The notes: generated from the sequence alone by a model not told the origin. Shown: positions 1-9,339, numbered from the stretch's first letter. The stretch: 64,000 bases of DNA from Bacteroidales bacterium (GCA_021738625.1 JAIPBS010000003.1:89926-153925); one strand, 5' to 3'. Numbers and translations: made by a program.

Positions 1-546
1 CCCGTTAAACTTGAGTTGATCTCCCACGATGTGTTGCATAGCCTTTATATACCCGCCTTCAGGATCAAAGAAGATCTGGTTCCGGGCAAAGACAATTACA
101 TGTGGTTTTTGCCGCAGAAAGTCGGCGAATACGATATCTTTTGCGCTGAATATTGCGGTGAACGGCATTCCTATATGCTTTCGATGGTTCGGGTGCTTAC
201 CGAACAGGAATACAATACCTGGTATGAGGAAAAGCTGGGTAAATCAGACGATCCGCCCGGCCTGCAAATTTTAAAACAAAATGCCTGCCTGAGCTGTCAC
301 TCCAGGGACGGTACCGAGATCGTAGGTCCGACATTTAAAGGGATTTGGGGAAGAAATGAAGTGGTTATAACCGATGGTGAAGAACGGGAAATCACGGTCG
401 ACAAGGATTACATCCTCCATTCCATTTACGAACCCGACGCGGATGTGGTAAAAGGATTCAATGCAGGGCAAATGATCTCTTACAAAAACACCATCTCCGA
501 AGAACAGATCGATCAGATCATTGAATATCTGAAAACGCTGCAATAG
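1..546 (+). CDS. coxB: Cytochrome c oxidase subunit II, C-terminal part with fused cytochrome c (5' truncated by window edge)
   Basis: The frame is open from base 1, so the N-terminal membrane helices lie outside the window. The visible part begins inside the periplasmic cupredoxin domain. It shows the binuclear CuA ligand set CAEYCGERHSYM (first Cys codon at 142) with an upstream His in SHDVLHS. A C-terminal class I cytochrome c domain follows, with the heme motif CLSCH at 286-300 and a likely distal Met in AGQMISYK. Fusion of CuA and cytochrome c is the caa3-type architecture, which takes electrons from soluble cytochrome c or a quinol-cytochrome c complex and passes them to subunit I. ctaB follows at once, fitting an aa3/caa3 assembly cluster. 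The family assignment is secure; only the gene boundaries are unknown. Confidence 0.93.
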   Translation, partial: PVKLELISHDVLHSLYIPAFRIKEDLVPGKDNYMWFLPQKVGEYDIFCAEYCGERHSYMLSMVRVLTEQEYNTWYEEKLGKSDDPPGLQILKQNACLSCHSRDGTEIVGPTFKGIWGRNEVVITDGEEREITVDKDYILHSIYEPDADVVKGFNAGQMISYKNTISEEQIDQIIEYLKTLQ

Positions 547-594
547 CAGGGAGCAGGGAGCCTGGAGCCACTTAAGATTAACTAATGAACAACT

Positions 595-737
595 GAATGA
601 CCATCGAATGACCATCGAATGACCATCGAATGACCATCGAATGACCATCGAATGACCATCGAATGACCATCGAGTGACCATCGAATGACTATTGAATGAC
701 CACTGAATTTCTACTGAGTGACTACTGAATGACCATC
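595..737. repeat. Tandem 11-bp repeat, 13 units, between coxB and ctaB
   Basis: Thirteen head-to-tail 11-bp units of GAATGACCATC run from 595 to 737. The first seven are identical; units 8-12 carry point changes; unit 13 is again perfect. The array ends five bases before the ctaB start codon and so fills the translation initiation region. A unit length near one helical turn would put each copy on the same DNA face. On the minus strand it creates a low-complexity open frame that is not a gene. Confidence 0.95.
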
Positions 738-742
738 GAATT

Positions 743-1624
743 ATGACAAACAAGAAACACAACAATATATTCAAGATACTGATGGAACTCGGCAAGGTAC
801 GCATCACCTTTGCCGTTTCGCTCACCACAATAACAGCTTATGTAATTGCAAAGGGCGGTTTCGACAGCGGTTTGATCCTGCCGACCCTGGGGATATTTCT
901 GCTGGCCTGCGGTTCTTCCGCCATCAATCATTTTCAGGAAAGGGATAAGGACAGCATCATGGAAAGAACCAAAGACCGCCCGATCCCTTCCGGCAGGATT
1001 TCGGCCGGCATGACCTTGCTGATCGCTTTCATCTGGTCGGCCACCGGGGCCTATCTGATCTGGCTCGGCTCCAACCTTCTGGCCATGCAGTTGGGTCTTC
1101 TGGCCCTCATCTGGTACAATGCCATTTACACACCTTTGAAAAAGGTGACGGCTTTCGCAGTGGTGCCAGGGTCGGTGATCGGCGCCATCCCCCCGGTTGT
1201 AGGTTGGATCGCCGGCGGTGGTTCACTGTCCGATCCCAGGATCATGATATTGGCCTTTTTCTTTTTCATCTGGCAGGTTCCGCATTTCTGGCTGCTTTTA
1301 CTCAAATTTGGAAAGGAATATGAAAAAGCCGGCTTTCCCTCGCTCACATCTATCTACTCTAACAAACAGATCAAAAACATCACATTTATCTGGACCCTGT
1401 CCACGGCCATAACCGCCCTTATGATCCCGGCTTTTGATATCATCAACTCCATGGTGATTAAGATCGGTTTCCTTTTGGCCGCCCTCTGGCTGATCATTGT
1501 TTTCAGCAGACTGATCCTGTCCAAAAAAGAAACTTTCAGCCCCTTTTTCTTTTTTATGCGGATCAATTATTTCGTTCTGACCATTTTGGTCCTGCTGATA
1601 GCGGATATCTACATGCCGGTTTAA
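743..1624 (+). CDS. ctaB: Protoheme IX farnesyltransferase (heme O synthase)
   Basis: This is a UbiA-family polytopic membrane protein of 293 aa, the usual length for CtaB/CyoE. It transfers a farnesyl group to heme b to make heme O, the precursor of heme A for aa3-type oxidases. The first prenyl-diphosphate/Mg site is at about residues 62-80: N62, E66, D70, then ERTKDRPIPSG. E66 conservatively replaces the usual first Asp. IPPVVGW and a run of hydrophobic helices follow. It lies downstream of the coxB end, consistent with supply of heme to that oxidase. The start is the ATG directly after the 11-bp repeat array; no clear Shine-Dalgarno is seen, which is normal in Bacteroidota. Confidence 0.93.
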   Translation: MTNKKHNNIFKILMELGKVRITFAVSLTTITAYVIAKGGFDSGLILPTLGIFLLACGSSAINHFQERDKDSIMERTKDRPIPSGRISAGMTLLIAFIWSATGAYLIWLGSNLLAMQLGLLALIWYNAIYTPLKKVTAFAVVPGSVIGAIPPVVGWIAGGGSLSDPRIMILAFFFFIWQVPHFWLLLLKFGKEYEKAGFPSLTSIYSNKQIKNITFIWTLSTAITALMIPAFDIINSMVIKIGFLLAALWLIIVFSRLILSKKETFSPFFFFMRINYFVLTILVLLIADIYMPV

Positions 1625-1716
1625 AGCCGAACAACTCCTTTGCGAATATTTACCAGGCTGATTTACTTTTTCTAATTTTATTGTTTCCAAAGAAATTGTA
1701 AATAGCTTTCACAACC

Positions 1717-2246
1717 ATGGAAAAAAACCATCACCATTCCCTCAATAAAAAATTGCTGGATAAAAAGGAAACCGCAATTGGGGACGAGCTTGCAACCTGA
1801 TCCCTTTGATCAACAGCGAGCTGAATATGTTCAGGAAGCAAGCCACCCCCAAATCACTTCGCGTTATAGCGGATTTTGATCGAGAGCAGGAAGTCATCGT
1901 ATCCGTCGATCCGGATATGATTTCACTGGTGATCCGCAACCTGGTATCCAATGCCATCAAATTCAGCTATAAGGATGCGGATATAGAATTGGAACTCAGG
2001 AAAAACGACAGATATGCCAGGGTGTCGGTCAGGGATCACCGGACCTGGTATGTACCCTGAAGCCCTGAACAGCATTTTTAAGGGAGGCATTAAAAGCACC
2101 CCAGGGTACAGCCGGTGAAGTCGGTTCGGGCCTGGGCCTGAAACTCTGTAAGGACTTCGTGGAAAAACGGCGTAAAGCTGACCGCAGAATGCCGGCAGGG
2201 TAAAGGAAGCACCTTCGGTTTCTCCCTTCCACTCAGTGTTATTTAG
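1717..2246 (+). pseudogene. Decayed sensor histidine kinase (ATPase domain remnant)
   Basis: Conceptual translation across frames recovers most of a HATPase_c domain. The N box is at about 1909-1965 (DPDMISLVIRNLVSNAIKFS), a G1-like DHGPGM follows, and a G2 box GSGLGLKLCKDFVEK runs on to a C-terminal GKGSTFGFSLPL. The reading frame changes near 2040, 2107 and 2170, each explained by one extra base. The sensor and phosphoacceptor (H-box) part is missing; the short open frame from 1717 to 1800 does not resemble it. A functional kinase cannot be made from this stretch. Sequencing error is an alternative for single shifts, but three shifts plus the missing 5' part favour real decay. Confidence 0.85.
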
Positions 2247-2293
2247 AAAGAATACAAATTATTTTAATTTCGGTAAGCAAATACTCAAATCAC

Positions 2294-2301
2294 TATATTT
2301 G
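2294..2301 (+). promoter_or_regulatory. Bacteroidota-type -7 box (TATATTTG) of the DUF4492-cydAB unit
   Basis: TATATTTG matches the TAnnTTTG -7 consensus of Bacteroidota sigma-ABfr promoters. It lies 20 bp before the DUF4492 start codon, giving a short leader. The -33 element is not clear. Confidence 0.55.
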
Positions 2302-2321
2302 ATCCATTAATTTACCGGAAC

Positions 2322-2537
2322 ATGAATCTGCTAAAAAAAGTATTTCACTTCTATATTGATGGTTTCAGAAACATGGACCGGCTTGGCAAAAAACTATGGA
2401 TCATCATCTTGCTAAAACTTTTCATTTTCTTCATCATTCTCCGCCTGGTCTTCTTCCCAAATTTCCTCAACAAGCAATTCGATTCAAAAGAGCAAAAAGG
2501 CGATTACGTACTTGATCAAATAACAAAAACAAAATAG
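2322..2537 (+). CDS. DUF4492 small membrane protein preceding cydA
   Basis: This 71-aa protein has an amphipathic N-terminus (LKKVFHFYIDGFRNM) and one strong membrane segment at about residues 27-46, followed by a charged tail. Its length and sequence fit the DUF4492 family, which in Bacteroidota is commonly encoded just upstream of cytochrome bd genes. It ends one base before the cydA start, so the genes are almost certainly co-transcribed and probably translationally coupled. The role is not established; assembly of, or an accessory subunit for, the bd oxidase is an inference from context. Confidence 0.8.
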   Translation: MNLLKKVFHFYIDGFRNMDRLGKKLWIIILLKLFIFFIILRLVFFPNFLNKQFDSKEQKGDYVLDQITKTK

Positions 2538-2538
2538 T

Positions 2539-4146
2539 ATGGAGAATTTCGACATGTCATTGATTGACTGGTCGCGGGGACAATTTGCCCTGACAGCCTT
2601 CTACCATTGGCTGTTCGTGCCCTTAACGCTGGGTCTGTCATTTATCGTGGCCTTCATGGAGACCATTTACGTAAGGACCGGCAATCCCGAGTGGAAGCGG
2701 ATCACCAAATTCTGGATGATCCTATTCGGCATCAACTTTGCCATAGGCGTGGCAACCGGGCTTATCCTGGAGTTTGAGTTCGGCACCAACTGGTCGAACT
2801 ACAGCTGGTTCGTGGGCGATATTTTCGGAGCGCCTCTGGCTGTGGAAGGCATCATGGCCTTCTTCCTGGAATCCACTTTCGTGGCGGTAATGTTTTTCGG
2901 CTGGAACAAAGTCAGCAAAAGATTCCACCTGACCTCCACCTGGCTGGTGGCTCTCGGAGCCAACCTTTCGGCACTGTGGATTTTGGTTGCCAATGCCTGG
3001 ATGCAGAACCCCGTTGGCACAGAGTTCAATTTCGACATCGCCCGGAACGAGATGACCAGTTTCTGGGCTGTGCTGTTCTCGCCAACAGCCATCAGCAAGT
3101 TTCTGCACACCATCACTTCAGGCTTTGTGCTGGCCTCCATTTTCGTGATGGGAATTAGTTCGTGGTATCTGCTTAAAAGAAGGCATATCCTGTTTGCCAA
3201 ACGCAGCATGGTAGTTGCCGGCACTTTTGGCATCCTTTCATCCGTATTCCTGGTGTTTTCAGGCGATGAATCCGCCAGGGAAATGGCCCGCGTGCAGCCC
3301 ATGAAATTCGCAGCCATGGAGGGACTTTACAAAGGGACTACCAATGCCCCTTTAATTGCCATCGGGTTTATGGAAAAACCAACGCCTCCCGGGCTTGAAA
3401 GGGATTTCGCCTTCAAGATCGAAATTCCGAACATGCTTTCCTATATGGCTTATCTTGATGTCAATAAATTCGTACCCGGTATTGAAGATTTGCTGTGGGG
3501 AAATGAAAAACAAAACATACGATCATACGAAGACAAGGTCAAAAAAGGGAAAAAAGCAATTCAAGCGCTGGCCCTTTACAAAAGATCGGCTAAAATATCG
3601 GATTCGTTAAAGTTTGCAGGCGACACAGCCAGAGCTGACAAACATAAAAATACCGCAAACGAAGCCCTGGCTATATTTAAAACCAACTTCAAAGACCCGG
3701 ACGGCAGTTACAATTTCGGATACGGATACTATGCCGGCCACGGACGCAGCATCAAAGAGCTGATCCCCGATGTGCCCACAGCCTTTTACTCATTTCACCT
3801 GATGGTGATCCTGGGCGTGCATTTCGGCATTGTTTTCCTGCTGGGCATGATCTTCATATATAAAAGAAAAATCATTAAAAAAAGATGGTACCTCTGGATC
3901 ACTTTCTGGACCATCCCGCTGGCATACATTGCTACCATGCTCGGCTGGCTGCTTGCGGAGATGGGCCGACAACCCTGGGTGATACAGGACCTGATGCCTA
4001 CCCTGTCGGCAGTGTCCCAGCTTGACTCCTCATCCGTGAAGCTCACCTTCTGGATATTTGCAGGCTTGTTCACAGCTTTGCTGCTCGCCGATTTCTTCAT
4101 TTTGCGCAGACAAATTCTTATCGGACCAAAAGAAGGAGGGAAATAA
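2539..4146 (+). CDS. cydA: Cytochrome bd ubiquinol oxidase subunit I
   Basis: This inner-membrane subunit (535 aa; family about 450-540) oxidises quinol and carries hemes b558, b595 and d, reducing O2 to water at high affinity. The N-terminal FALTAFYHWLFVPLTLG places the conserved heme-ligand His at residue 23. The C-terminal GRQPW signature is at about 476. Between them lie multiple hydrophobic helices and a hydrophilic stretch at about 250-400 corresponding to the periplasmic quinol loop. cydB follows after two bases. With the left-edge heme-copper oxidase this implies a branched respiratory chain for high and low oxygen. Confidence 0.97.
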   Translation: MENFDMSLIDWSRGQFALTAFYHWLFVPLTLGLSFIVAFMETIYVRTGNPEWKRITKFWMILFGINFAIGVATGLILEFEFGTNWSNYSWFVGDIFGAPLAVEGIMAFFLESTFVAVMFFGWNKVSKRFHLTSTWLVALGANLSALWILVANAWMQNPVGTEFNFDIARNEMTSFWAVLFSPTAISKFLHTITSGFVLASIFVMGISSWYLLKRRHILFAKRSMVVAGTFGILSSVFLVFSGDESAREMARVQPMKFAAMEGLYKGTTNAPLIAIGFMEKPTPPGLERDFAFKIEIPNMLSYMAYLDVNKFVPGIEDLLWGNEKQNIRSYEDKVKKGKKAIQALALYKRSAKISDSLKFAGDTARADKHKNTANEALAIFKTNFKDPDGSYNFGYGYYAGHGRSIKELIPDVPTAFYSFHLMVILGVHFGIVFLLGMIFIYKRKIIKKRWYLWITFWTIPLAYIATMLGWLLAEMGRQPWVIQDLMPTLSAVSQLDSSSVKLTFWIFAGLFTALLLADFFILRRQILIGPKEGGK

Positions 4147-4148
4147 TC

Positions 4149-5300
4149 ATGTTTGAAAATTTTTCACATAGCGTATTGCAGCATTACTGGTGGATCATTG
4201 TATCATTGCTGGCTGCCATCCTTGTCTTTCTGATGTTCGTTCAGGGCGGGCAAACTTTTGTCTATTCCCTGGGCAAAACCAAAACACAACGCAAGATGGT
4301 AGTGAACGCCCTGGGAAGAAAATGGGAATTCACATTTACTACCCTTGTAACTTTTGGTGGGGCTTTCTTTGCTTCCTTCCCCTTGTTTTATGCGACCAGC
4401 TTCGGAGGCGCTTACTGGGTGTGGCTGCTGATCCTGTTTGCATTCATCATACAGGCAGTGGCTTATGAGTTCCGGTCCAAGCCGAACAACATATTCGGTT
4501 CAGGCACCTACGAAGCTTTTTTGTTTATCAACGGATTGCTGGGAACCGTTTTGATCGGGACCGCCGTAGCCACCTTCTTCACCGGTTCTGATTTCAGGCT
4601 GGATGACATGAACCGGGTTACCTGGGGAAATTCATGGCGCGGGTTGGAGCTGGCATTTAGTTTCGGACGGTATGAAACCTATATCAATCTCTCGCTTGGC
4701 CTGGCTGTGTTCTTCCTGGCCCGTTCGCTCGGTTTGATGTATTTCCTGAACAGCATTGATGATGAAACCCTGGATAAACGCATAAGAAAAAAGCTCTGGT
4801 ACAGCGCCCTGCTTTTTCTCGTATTGTTCTTGTTTTTTCTGGTGAACATTTTGGTAATGAAGGGTTATGCCGTCGATCCCGAAACCAGGATCGTGTTCCT
4901 TGAACAATATAAATACCTGAATAACTTGCTCAACATGCCGATCGTGCTTATCATCTTCCTGACGGGAGTTGTGGCCGTGCTTTTCGGGCTGATCGTCAGC
5001 CTGACCAAAGCCAGCACCAAAGGGATCTGGTCGGCAGGTTTCGGGACCATCCTCACGGTTTTCGCGCTTTTATTGGTCGCAGGCTTCAACAACACGGCTT
5101 TCTATCCCTCATATTCGAACCTGCAAAGCAGCCTCACAATCGCGAATGCCTCATCAAGCAAATACACCCTGACGGCCATGAGCTATGTTTCGCTTGTTGT
5201 GCCTTTCGTGATCGCATACATCTGGTATGCCTGGAAAGCCATCAACAAAAAGAAGATAGATGAAGAAGAAATGAGCGATGAAGAATCGCATGCTTATTAA
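4149..5300 (+). CDS. cydB: Cytochrome bd ubiquinol oxidase subunit II
   Basis: This polytopic membrane protein of 383 aa is typical for CydB. It scaffolds the heme-bearing subunit I. Conserved features include an N-terminal hydrophobic segment beginning YWWIIVSLLAAILVF, GGAYWVWLLILFAFIIQAVAYEFR, and NGLLGTVLIGTAVATFFTG. The start lies two bases after the cydA stop, so expression is coupled. The C-terminus is acidic. A 39-aa membrane ORF follows 24 bases downstream, before a strong terminator, making a four-gene unit DUF4492-cydA-cydB-small ORF. Confidence 0.97.
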   Translation: MFENFSHSVLQHYWWIIVSLLAAILVFLMFVQGGQTFVYSLGKTKTQRKMVVNALGRKWEFTFTTLVTFGGAFFASFPLFYATSFGGAYWVWLLILFAFIIQAVAYEFRSKPNNIFGSGTYEAFLFINGLLGTVLIGTAVATFFTGSDFRLDDMNRVTWGNSWRGLELAFSFGRYETYINLSLGLAVFFLARSLGLMYFLNSIDDETLDKRIRKKLWYSALLFLVLFLFFLVNILVMKGYAVDPETRIVFLEQYKYLNNLLNMPIVLIIFLTGVVAVLFGLIVSLTKASTKGIWSAGFGTILTVFALLLVAGFNNTAFYPSYSNLQSSLTIANASSSKYTLTAMSYVSLVVPFVIAYIWYAWKAINKKKIDEEEMSDEESHAY

Positions 5301-5324
5301 TCAATAATTAAAAGAAACACCATT

Positions 5325-5444
5325 ATGTATACAGAAGAAATATTATGGTTATTGAGCTGGCCGGCATTTATTGTTCTCAGCTATTATGCGGTCAGGTTTG
5401 CCCTGAAGAAGTTCGAAAAGCTTCCCGAAGAAGGTGCAGAATAA
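5325..5444 (+). CDS. 39-aa single-helix membrane protein, candidate cytochrome bd small subunit
   Basis: A 40-codon ORF (ATG at 5325, TAA at 5442-5444) starts 24 bases after cydB and before the operon terminator. The predicted peptide has a short acidic N-terminus, one hydrophobic stretch (WLLSWPAFIVLSYYAVRFAL) and a charged tail FEKLPEEGAE. That size, topology and position resemble CydX/CydS-type small subunits of bd oxidases in other phyla, although sequence similarity is not claimed. The ORF is below common gene-caller length limits. Coding is supported by position inside the operon and a transmembrane pattern; the function is inference. Confidence 0.6.
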   Translation: MYTEEILWLLSWPAFIVLSYYAVRFALKKFEKLPEEGAE

Positions 5445-5473
5445 TAAAGGCTGTTAAGACCGCGTTTTAAATG

Positions 5474-5509
5474 TCTCTTTCCTCAAAAGCCAGGGGAAAG
5501 AGATTTTTT
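5474..5509 (+). terminator. Intrinsic terminator of the cyd operon
   Basis: A perfect 9-bp stem TCTCTTTCC / GGAAAGAGA encloses a 12-base loop and is followed by six T. It lies 30 bases after the small membrane ORF and closes the DUF4492-cydAB unit. Confidence 0.88.
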
Positions 5510-5612
5510 CAACAAATGATTAACCAACCCTTAAGCGGATTTGGTTGTCCTAAAAATTGATGATTATTTATTAACTTTACGTAATTAAAAAACAACTAAT
5601 TAAAGGATTATT

Positions 5613-8600
5613 ATGATACGCTCCATTTTTACTTTGATCCTGGCACTGATCTTTGGCACCCAAATACTTGCGCAGGAGACAAACGAAAAAGAAAATAAAA
5701 ACTATTCCGAATTTCCTTACTGGATCGAGATGATGCAGGACCCGGAAGCCAATTATTACGAAACCGTTAAAGCTTTCGAGGAATATTGGGAAGGACGTGA
5801 GATCACCAGGGGAAACGGTTGGAAACCTTTCAAGAGATGGGAATACATTACCGAATTCCGCATCAACCCCAATGGTGACCTTCTGCCCGCTGATCATGAC
5901 CGAAATGCCTATTATGAGTTTATGAAAAACAATCCCCCCGAAAGGGATTTCACAGGCGACTGGACCAACATGGGACCGTTCACCCTTCCACTTGGCGATC
6001 GCGGTTACCAGGGACTCGGCCGGATCAACGATGTGGCCTTTCATCCCACGGACGCCGATATCCTTTATATCGGCGCTCCCTCAGGCGGCCTTTGGAAAAC
6101 CACCGATGGTGGCGACACCTGGTCCAGTACCACCGATATCCTCCCGACACTTGGCGTTTCTGCCATTATCGTTGATTACAACGATCCGGATAACATTTAC
6201 ATGGGCACCGGCGACCGCGATGCGGGAGATGCCCCCGGACTGGGTGTTTACAGAAGCACCGACGCAGGAGCGACATGGGAGGAATGGAGCAACGGCATGG
6301 GCGAAAAAACAGTCGGCCGTATGATCCAGCACCCCACCAACCCCCAGATAATGCTTGCCGCCACCAGCGGAGGTATCTATAAAACCACCGACGCCGGAGC
6401 CACATGGGTGCAGAAAAAGCCCGGCAGCTTTAAAGAAATTGTGTTTAAAAGCGACGACCCCGCCGTGATCTACGCAGCCAGCGGAGGAGATTTTTACAAA
6501 TCGACAGATACGGGTGAAACTTGGACGGAGAAAACAAACGGCTTGCCGGGAGGCGCACGCGGCGTGATCGCGGTAACCCCCGACGATACCGAAATGGTGT
6601 ATTTTCTTATTGCCAATTCACAATCATTTAAAGGTCTTTACAGATCGCTGGATGCAGGTGAAAGCTTCCTGGAGATGTCGACCTCTCCCAACATCATGAG
6701 CTGGGGATGTAACGGCGGAAGCGGCGGACAGGCCTGGTACGACCTGGATGTTTCGGCCGACCCCAACAATGCCGATATCATTTATGCAGGTGGAGTCAAC
6801 TGCTTCAAATCTACCAACGGCGGGATTACCTGGGAAATAAACTCCCATTGGTGGGGCGACTGCGGTGTACCCTCGGTTCATGCCGACCTGCACGGGCTTG
6901 AATGGAACCCGGTGGACGGAAGGCTTTACGCTGTGAACGACGGTGGCATTTACTGGACCGATAACGGTGGAGCCACCTGGAACGAGATCACCGACGGACT
7001 GCCCATCAGCCAGGCCTATAAGATCGGGCAAAGCGCCACCGCTCGAAACATCGTGATCAACGGCTACCAGGATAATGGCACATCAACTTATACAGGATCT
7101 TCCTGGCTGAGTGTTTATGGCGGTGACGGTATGGAATGCGCCGTGGACCATGAAGACTCTACCATTTCCTATGCCACGCTTTATTATGGTTCGATCTTCA
7201 GGCTTACCAACCACAACAACGCATTTCAGGTGGCCGGAAACGGTTATTTCGGCATCAATGAAAGCGGCGCATGGATCACCCCCTTCTGCCTGGCTGAACA
7301 CGATGCCGACATCATGTTTGTCGGATACAACAACGTGTGGAGATCTACCAAGGTGAAAAGCTTCGATCCCGACTGGGAAAACATCACCAACAACTTTGCA
7401 GGCTTCAGTACCAGCACCAACAGGGATGTGGAACATTCACAGGCCGACAACGAAATCCTGTATGTTTCAAGAAACAATGGTGAATTTTACAGAAGCGATA
7501 ATGTACTTGAACAATACCCCGACTGGATCGATCTGACCAACAAATTGCCGGATGCCGGCGATGTGTTTGATATCGAAGCGCATCCAACCAATCCCGATAT
7601 CGTTTATATAGCTCAAAACAGAAAAATATACAAATCGGAAGACCGCGGGATGAACTGGGAAGATATCTCTGGCAACCTGCCGGATGTCAATATGAATACC
7701 ATAGTGTATTATGAAAGAAGCCAGGACGGGCTTTATGTGGGTTCCAATGCAGGTATTTATTACCTGGATTCAAACATGACCGATTGGATATCCTTCTCCG
7801 ATGGATTTCCCGCATCTGCTGAAGTTACCGAGCTTGAAATCTATTACGATCCCGATTCGATTTCCAGAGATGTTATCCGCGCAGGAACTTACGGCCGGGG
7901 GCTATGGGAATCAGAACCATACTACTACGCCCCGGAGGTTGATTTTTATGCCAGCGAAACCGAACTTCCGCTGGATTGCAGCATCAACTTCTTTGACGCC
8001 TCTTCGGGCATCCCACACAACTACCAGTGGACATTCGAAGGGGGTACGCCTTCTACATCGTCGGAAATTAATCCAACGGATATCACTTACCACGAAGAAG
8101 GAACTTTCCTGGTTAAGCTGGTGGTGAGCAATCCTGCAGGAACCGACTCACTGGTGAAAGAAGATTATATTACGGTGAGTTCCGGGATCCTTCCAACGGT
8201 CGAATTCACGACCAGCGATTCCAGTATTTGCGTTGGCAACAGCGCCAGGTTCACGGATGAAACCGAAAATTGCCCTTCAGGATGGCTCTGGGAATTTGAA
8301 CCGGATGATGTTGAATTTGTGGAAGGTACCGATGAAAACTCACAAAACCCGGTTGTTCAGTTCAACAATGCTGGCATTTATGATGTTACCCTGACGGCAA
8401 TCAACAGTTCCGGGAACAGCACCATAACAAAAGAAGAATACATACATTCGGGCGGACTTGCTTTGCCCTTCGAGGAAACCTTTGAAGAAGACAATGTTCT
8501 GGCAGGAGGTTCCTGGCAGATCGACAACCCGGACGGAGGCTATACCTGGGGCATAGGACAGGTGGGCGGAACCACACCCGGTGACCAGGCCGCATGGATC

Positions 8601-9269
8601 GAGCTGATGAACTACAGCAGCTGGAATGAAAGAGATAAGCTGATCTCGCCCAGCCTCGACCTGACAGATCAAACCACTGCCTATCTGCAGTTTAAATATG
8701 CCTATACCCAAAGAGGCGCTCAGAAGGATTCCCTTATCGTTTATATTTCAGACGATTGCGGTGAAAGCTGGACACGACTTTGGCAGGGCGGCCCCGATGG
8801 CACCGGCGTATTTGCTACCCACGAGATGAGTGTTAATTTCTTTGTGCCGGAGGTATCTTCAGACTGGTGCGGCGAAGGATGGGGCGCCAATTGTCCCACA
8901 ATTGATATTTCAGAATGGGCGGGAATGAACGACATTAAGATCGCTTTTGAATCTTTCAACAACAGAGGCAACAACCTTTACATCGACAATGTGAAAATTT
9001 CTAGCACGGTTGGATTTGAAACCGAAGAATCCGTTTCCGAGCTGCATGTTGTCCCCAACCCCAGCCACGGCATCTTTATGCTGAGCAACAACACAGGCAA
9101 GGATGCCCAGCTAAAACTGTTTAACAAGCAGGGTAAGGAGATGATTGAACTCGAACTTCAAAACGGTTCCAGGGAAGCCCTTGACATATCTGCCTTCCCC
9201 AACGGAATCTACCTGCTGAAAATCAAGGCGGACGGACTTGACGGCAGCAGGAAGCTGATCAAGCAGTAA
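5613..9269 (+). CDS. Secreted BNR/sortilin-type propeller protein with PKD domains and type 9 sorting signal
   Basis: This is a 1218-aa exported protein. Residues 1-21 form a signal peptide ending TQILAQ. Residues about 130-740 carry repeated BNR/Asp-box motifs (TTDGGDTW, STDAGATW, STNGGITW, TDNGGATW), as in VPS10/sortilin and sialidase-like propellers. Two PKD-like domains follow at about 774-850 and 860-935, then a MAM/jelly-roll-like region at about 951-1130 with conserved GDQAAWIEL and YIDNVKIS. The C-terminus from about 1141 (VVPNPSHGIFML ... NGIYLLKI) is a Por/type 9 secretion sorting domain. It is therefore predicted to cross the outer membrane by T9SS and be released or anchored at the cell surface. 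No catalytic residues can be assigned; substrate is unknown. Confidence 0.88.
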   Translation: MIRSIFTLILALIFGTQILAQETNEKENKNYSEFPYWIEMMQDPEANYYETVKAFEEYWEGREITRGNGWKPFKRWEYITEFRINPNGDLLPADHDRNAYYEFMKNNPPERDFTGDWTNMGPFTLPLGDRGYQGLGRINDVAFHPTDADILYIGAPSGGLWKTTDGGDTWSSTTDILPTLGVSAIIVDYNDPDNIYMGTGDRDAGDAPGLGVYRSTDAGATWEEWSNGMGEKTVGRMIQHPTNPQIMLAATSGGIYKTTDAGATWVQKKPGSFKEIVFKSDDPAVIYAASGGDFYKSTDTGETWTEKTNGLPGGARGVIAVTPDDTEMVYFLIANSQSFKGLYRSLDAGESFLEMSTSPNIMSWGCNGGSGGQAWYDLDVSADPNNADIIYAGGVNCFKSTNGGITWEINSHWWGDCGVPSVHADLHGLEWNPVDGRLYAVNDGGIYWTDNGGATWNEITDGLPISQAYKIGQSATARNIVINGYQDNGTSTYTGSSWLSVYGGDGMECAVDHEDSTISYATLYYGSIFRLTNHNNAFQVAGNGYFGINESGAWITPFCLAEHDADIMFVGYNNVWRSTKVKSFDPDWENITNNFAGFSTSTNRDVEHSQADNEILYVSRNNGEFYRSDNVLEQYPDWIDLTNKLPDAGDVFDIEAHPTNPDIVYIAQNRKIYKSEDRGMNWEDISGNLPDVNMNTIVYYERSQDGLYVGSNAGIYYLDSNMTDWISFSDGFPASAEVTELEIYYDPDSISRDVIRAGTYGRGLWESEPYYYAPEVDFYASETELPLDCSINFFDASSGIPHNYQWTFEGGTPSTSSEINPTDITYHEEGTFLVKLVVSNPAGTDSLVKEDYITVSSGILPTVEFTTSDSSICVGNSARFTDETENCPSGWLWEFEPDDVEFVEGTDENSQNPVVQFNNAGIYDVTLTAINSSGNSTITKEEYIHSGGLALPFEETFEEDNVLAGGSWQIDNPDGGYTWGIGQVGGTTPGDQAAWIELMNYSSWNERDKLISPSLDLTDQTTAYLQFKYAYTQRGAQKDSLIVYISDDCGESWTRLWQGGPDGTGVFATHEMSVNFFVPEVSSDWCGEGWGANCPTIDISEWAGMNDIKIAFESFNNRGNNLYIDNVKISSTVGFETEESVSELHVVPNPSHGIFMLSNNTGKDAQLKLFNKQGKEMIELELQNGSREALDISAFPNGIYLLKIKADGLDGSRKLIKQ

Positions 9270-9290
9270 AAACAAAAGACATCTATAAAT

Positions 9291-9323
9291 AAAAGGAGCA
9301 TCCAAATTGGTTGCTCCTTTTTT
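9291..9323 (+). terminator. Intrinsic terminator after the BNR/PKD gene
   Basis: AAAAGGAGCA and its complement TGCTCCTTTT flank a loop of about 11 bases, followed by a T-rich tract. It lies 22 bases after the stop codon. Confidence 0.85.
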
Positions 9324-9331
9324 CTTTTCAA

Positions 9332-9339
9332 TATCTTTG
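9332..9339 (+). promoter_or_regulatory. -7 box TATCTTTG for the PD40 lipoprotein pair
   Basis: TATCTTTG matches TAnnTTTG and is 15 bp upstream of the ATG at 9355. A TTG at 9311-9313 gives an 18-bp spacer to a possible -33 element, overlapping the preceding terminator arm. Confidence 0.5.

Noticed and set aside
595..737. CRISPR array
   Set aside because: Units are 11 bp, contiguous and without spacers; no cas genes are near.
271..828. Minus-strand 185-codon frame rich in WSFDGHSMVIR
   Set aside because: It is read through the 11-bp tandem repeat and the antisense of coxB and ctaB; the repeat length keeps the frame open by chance.
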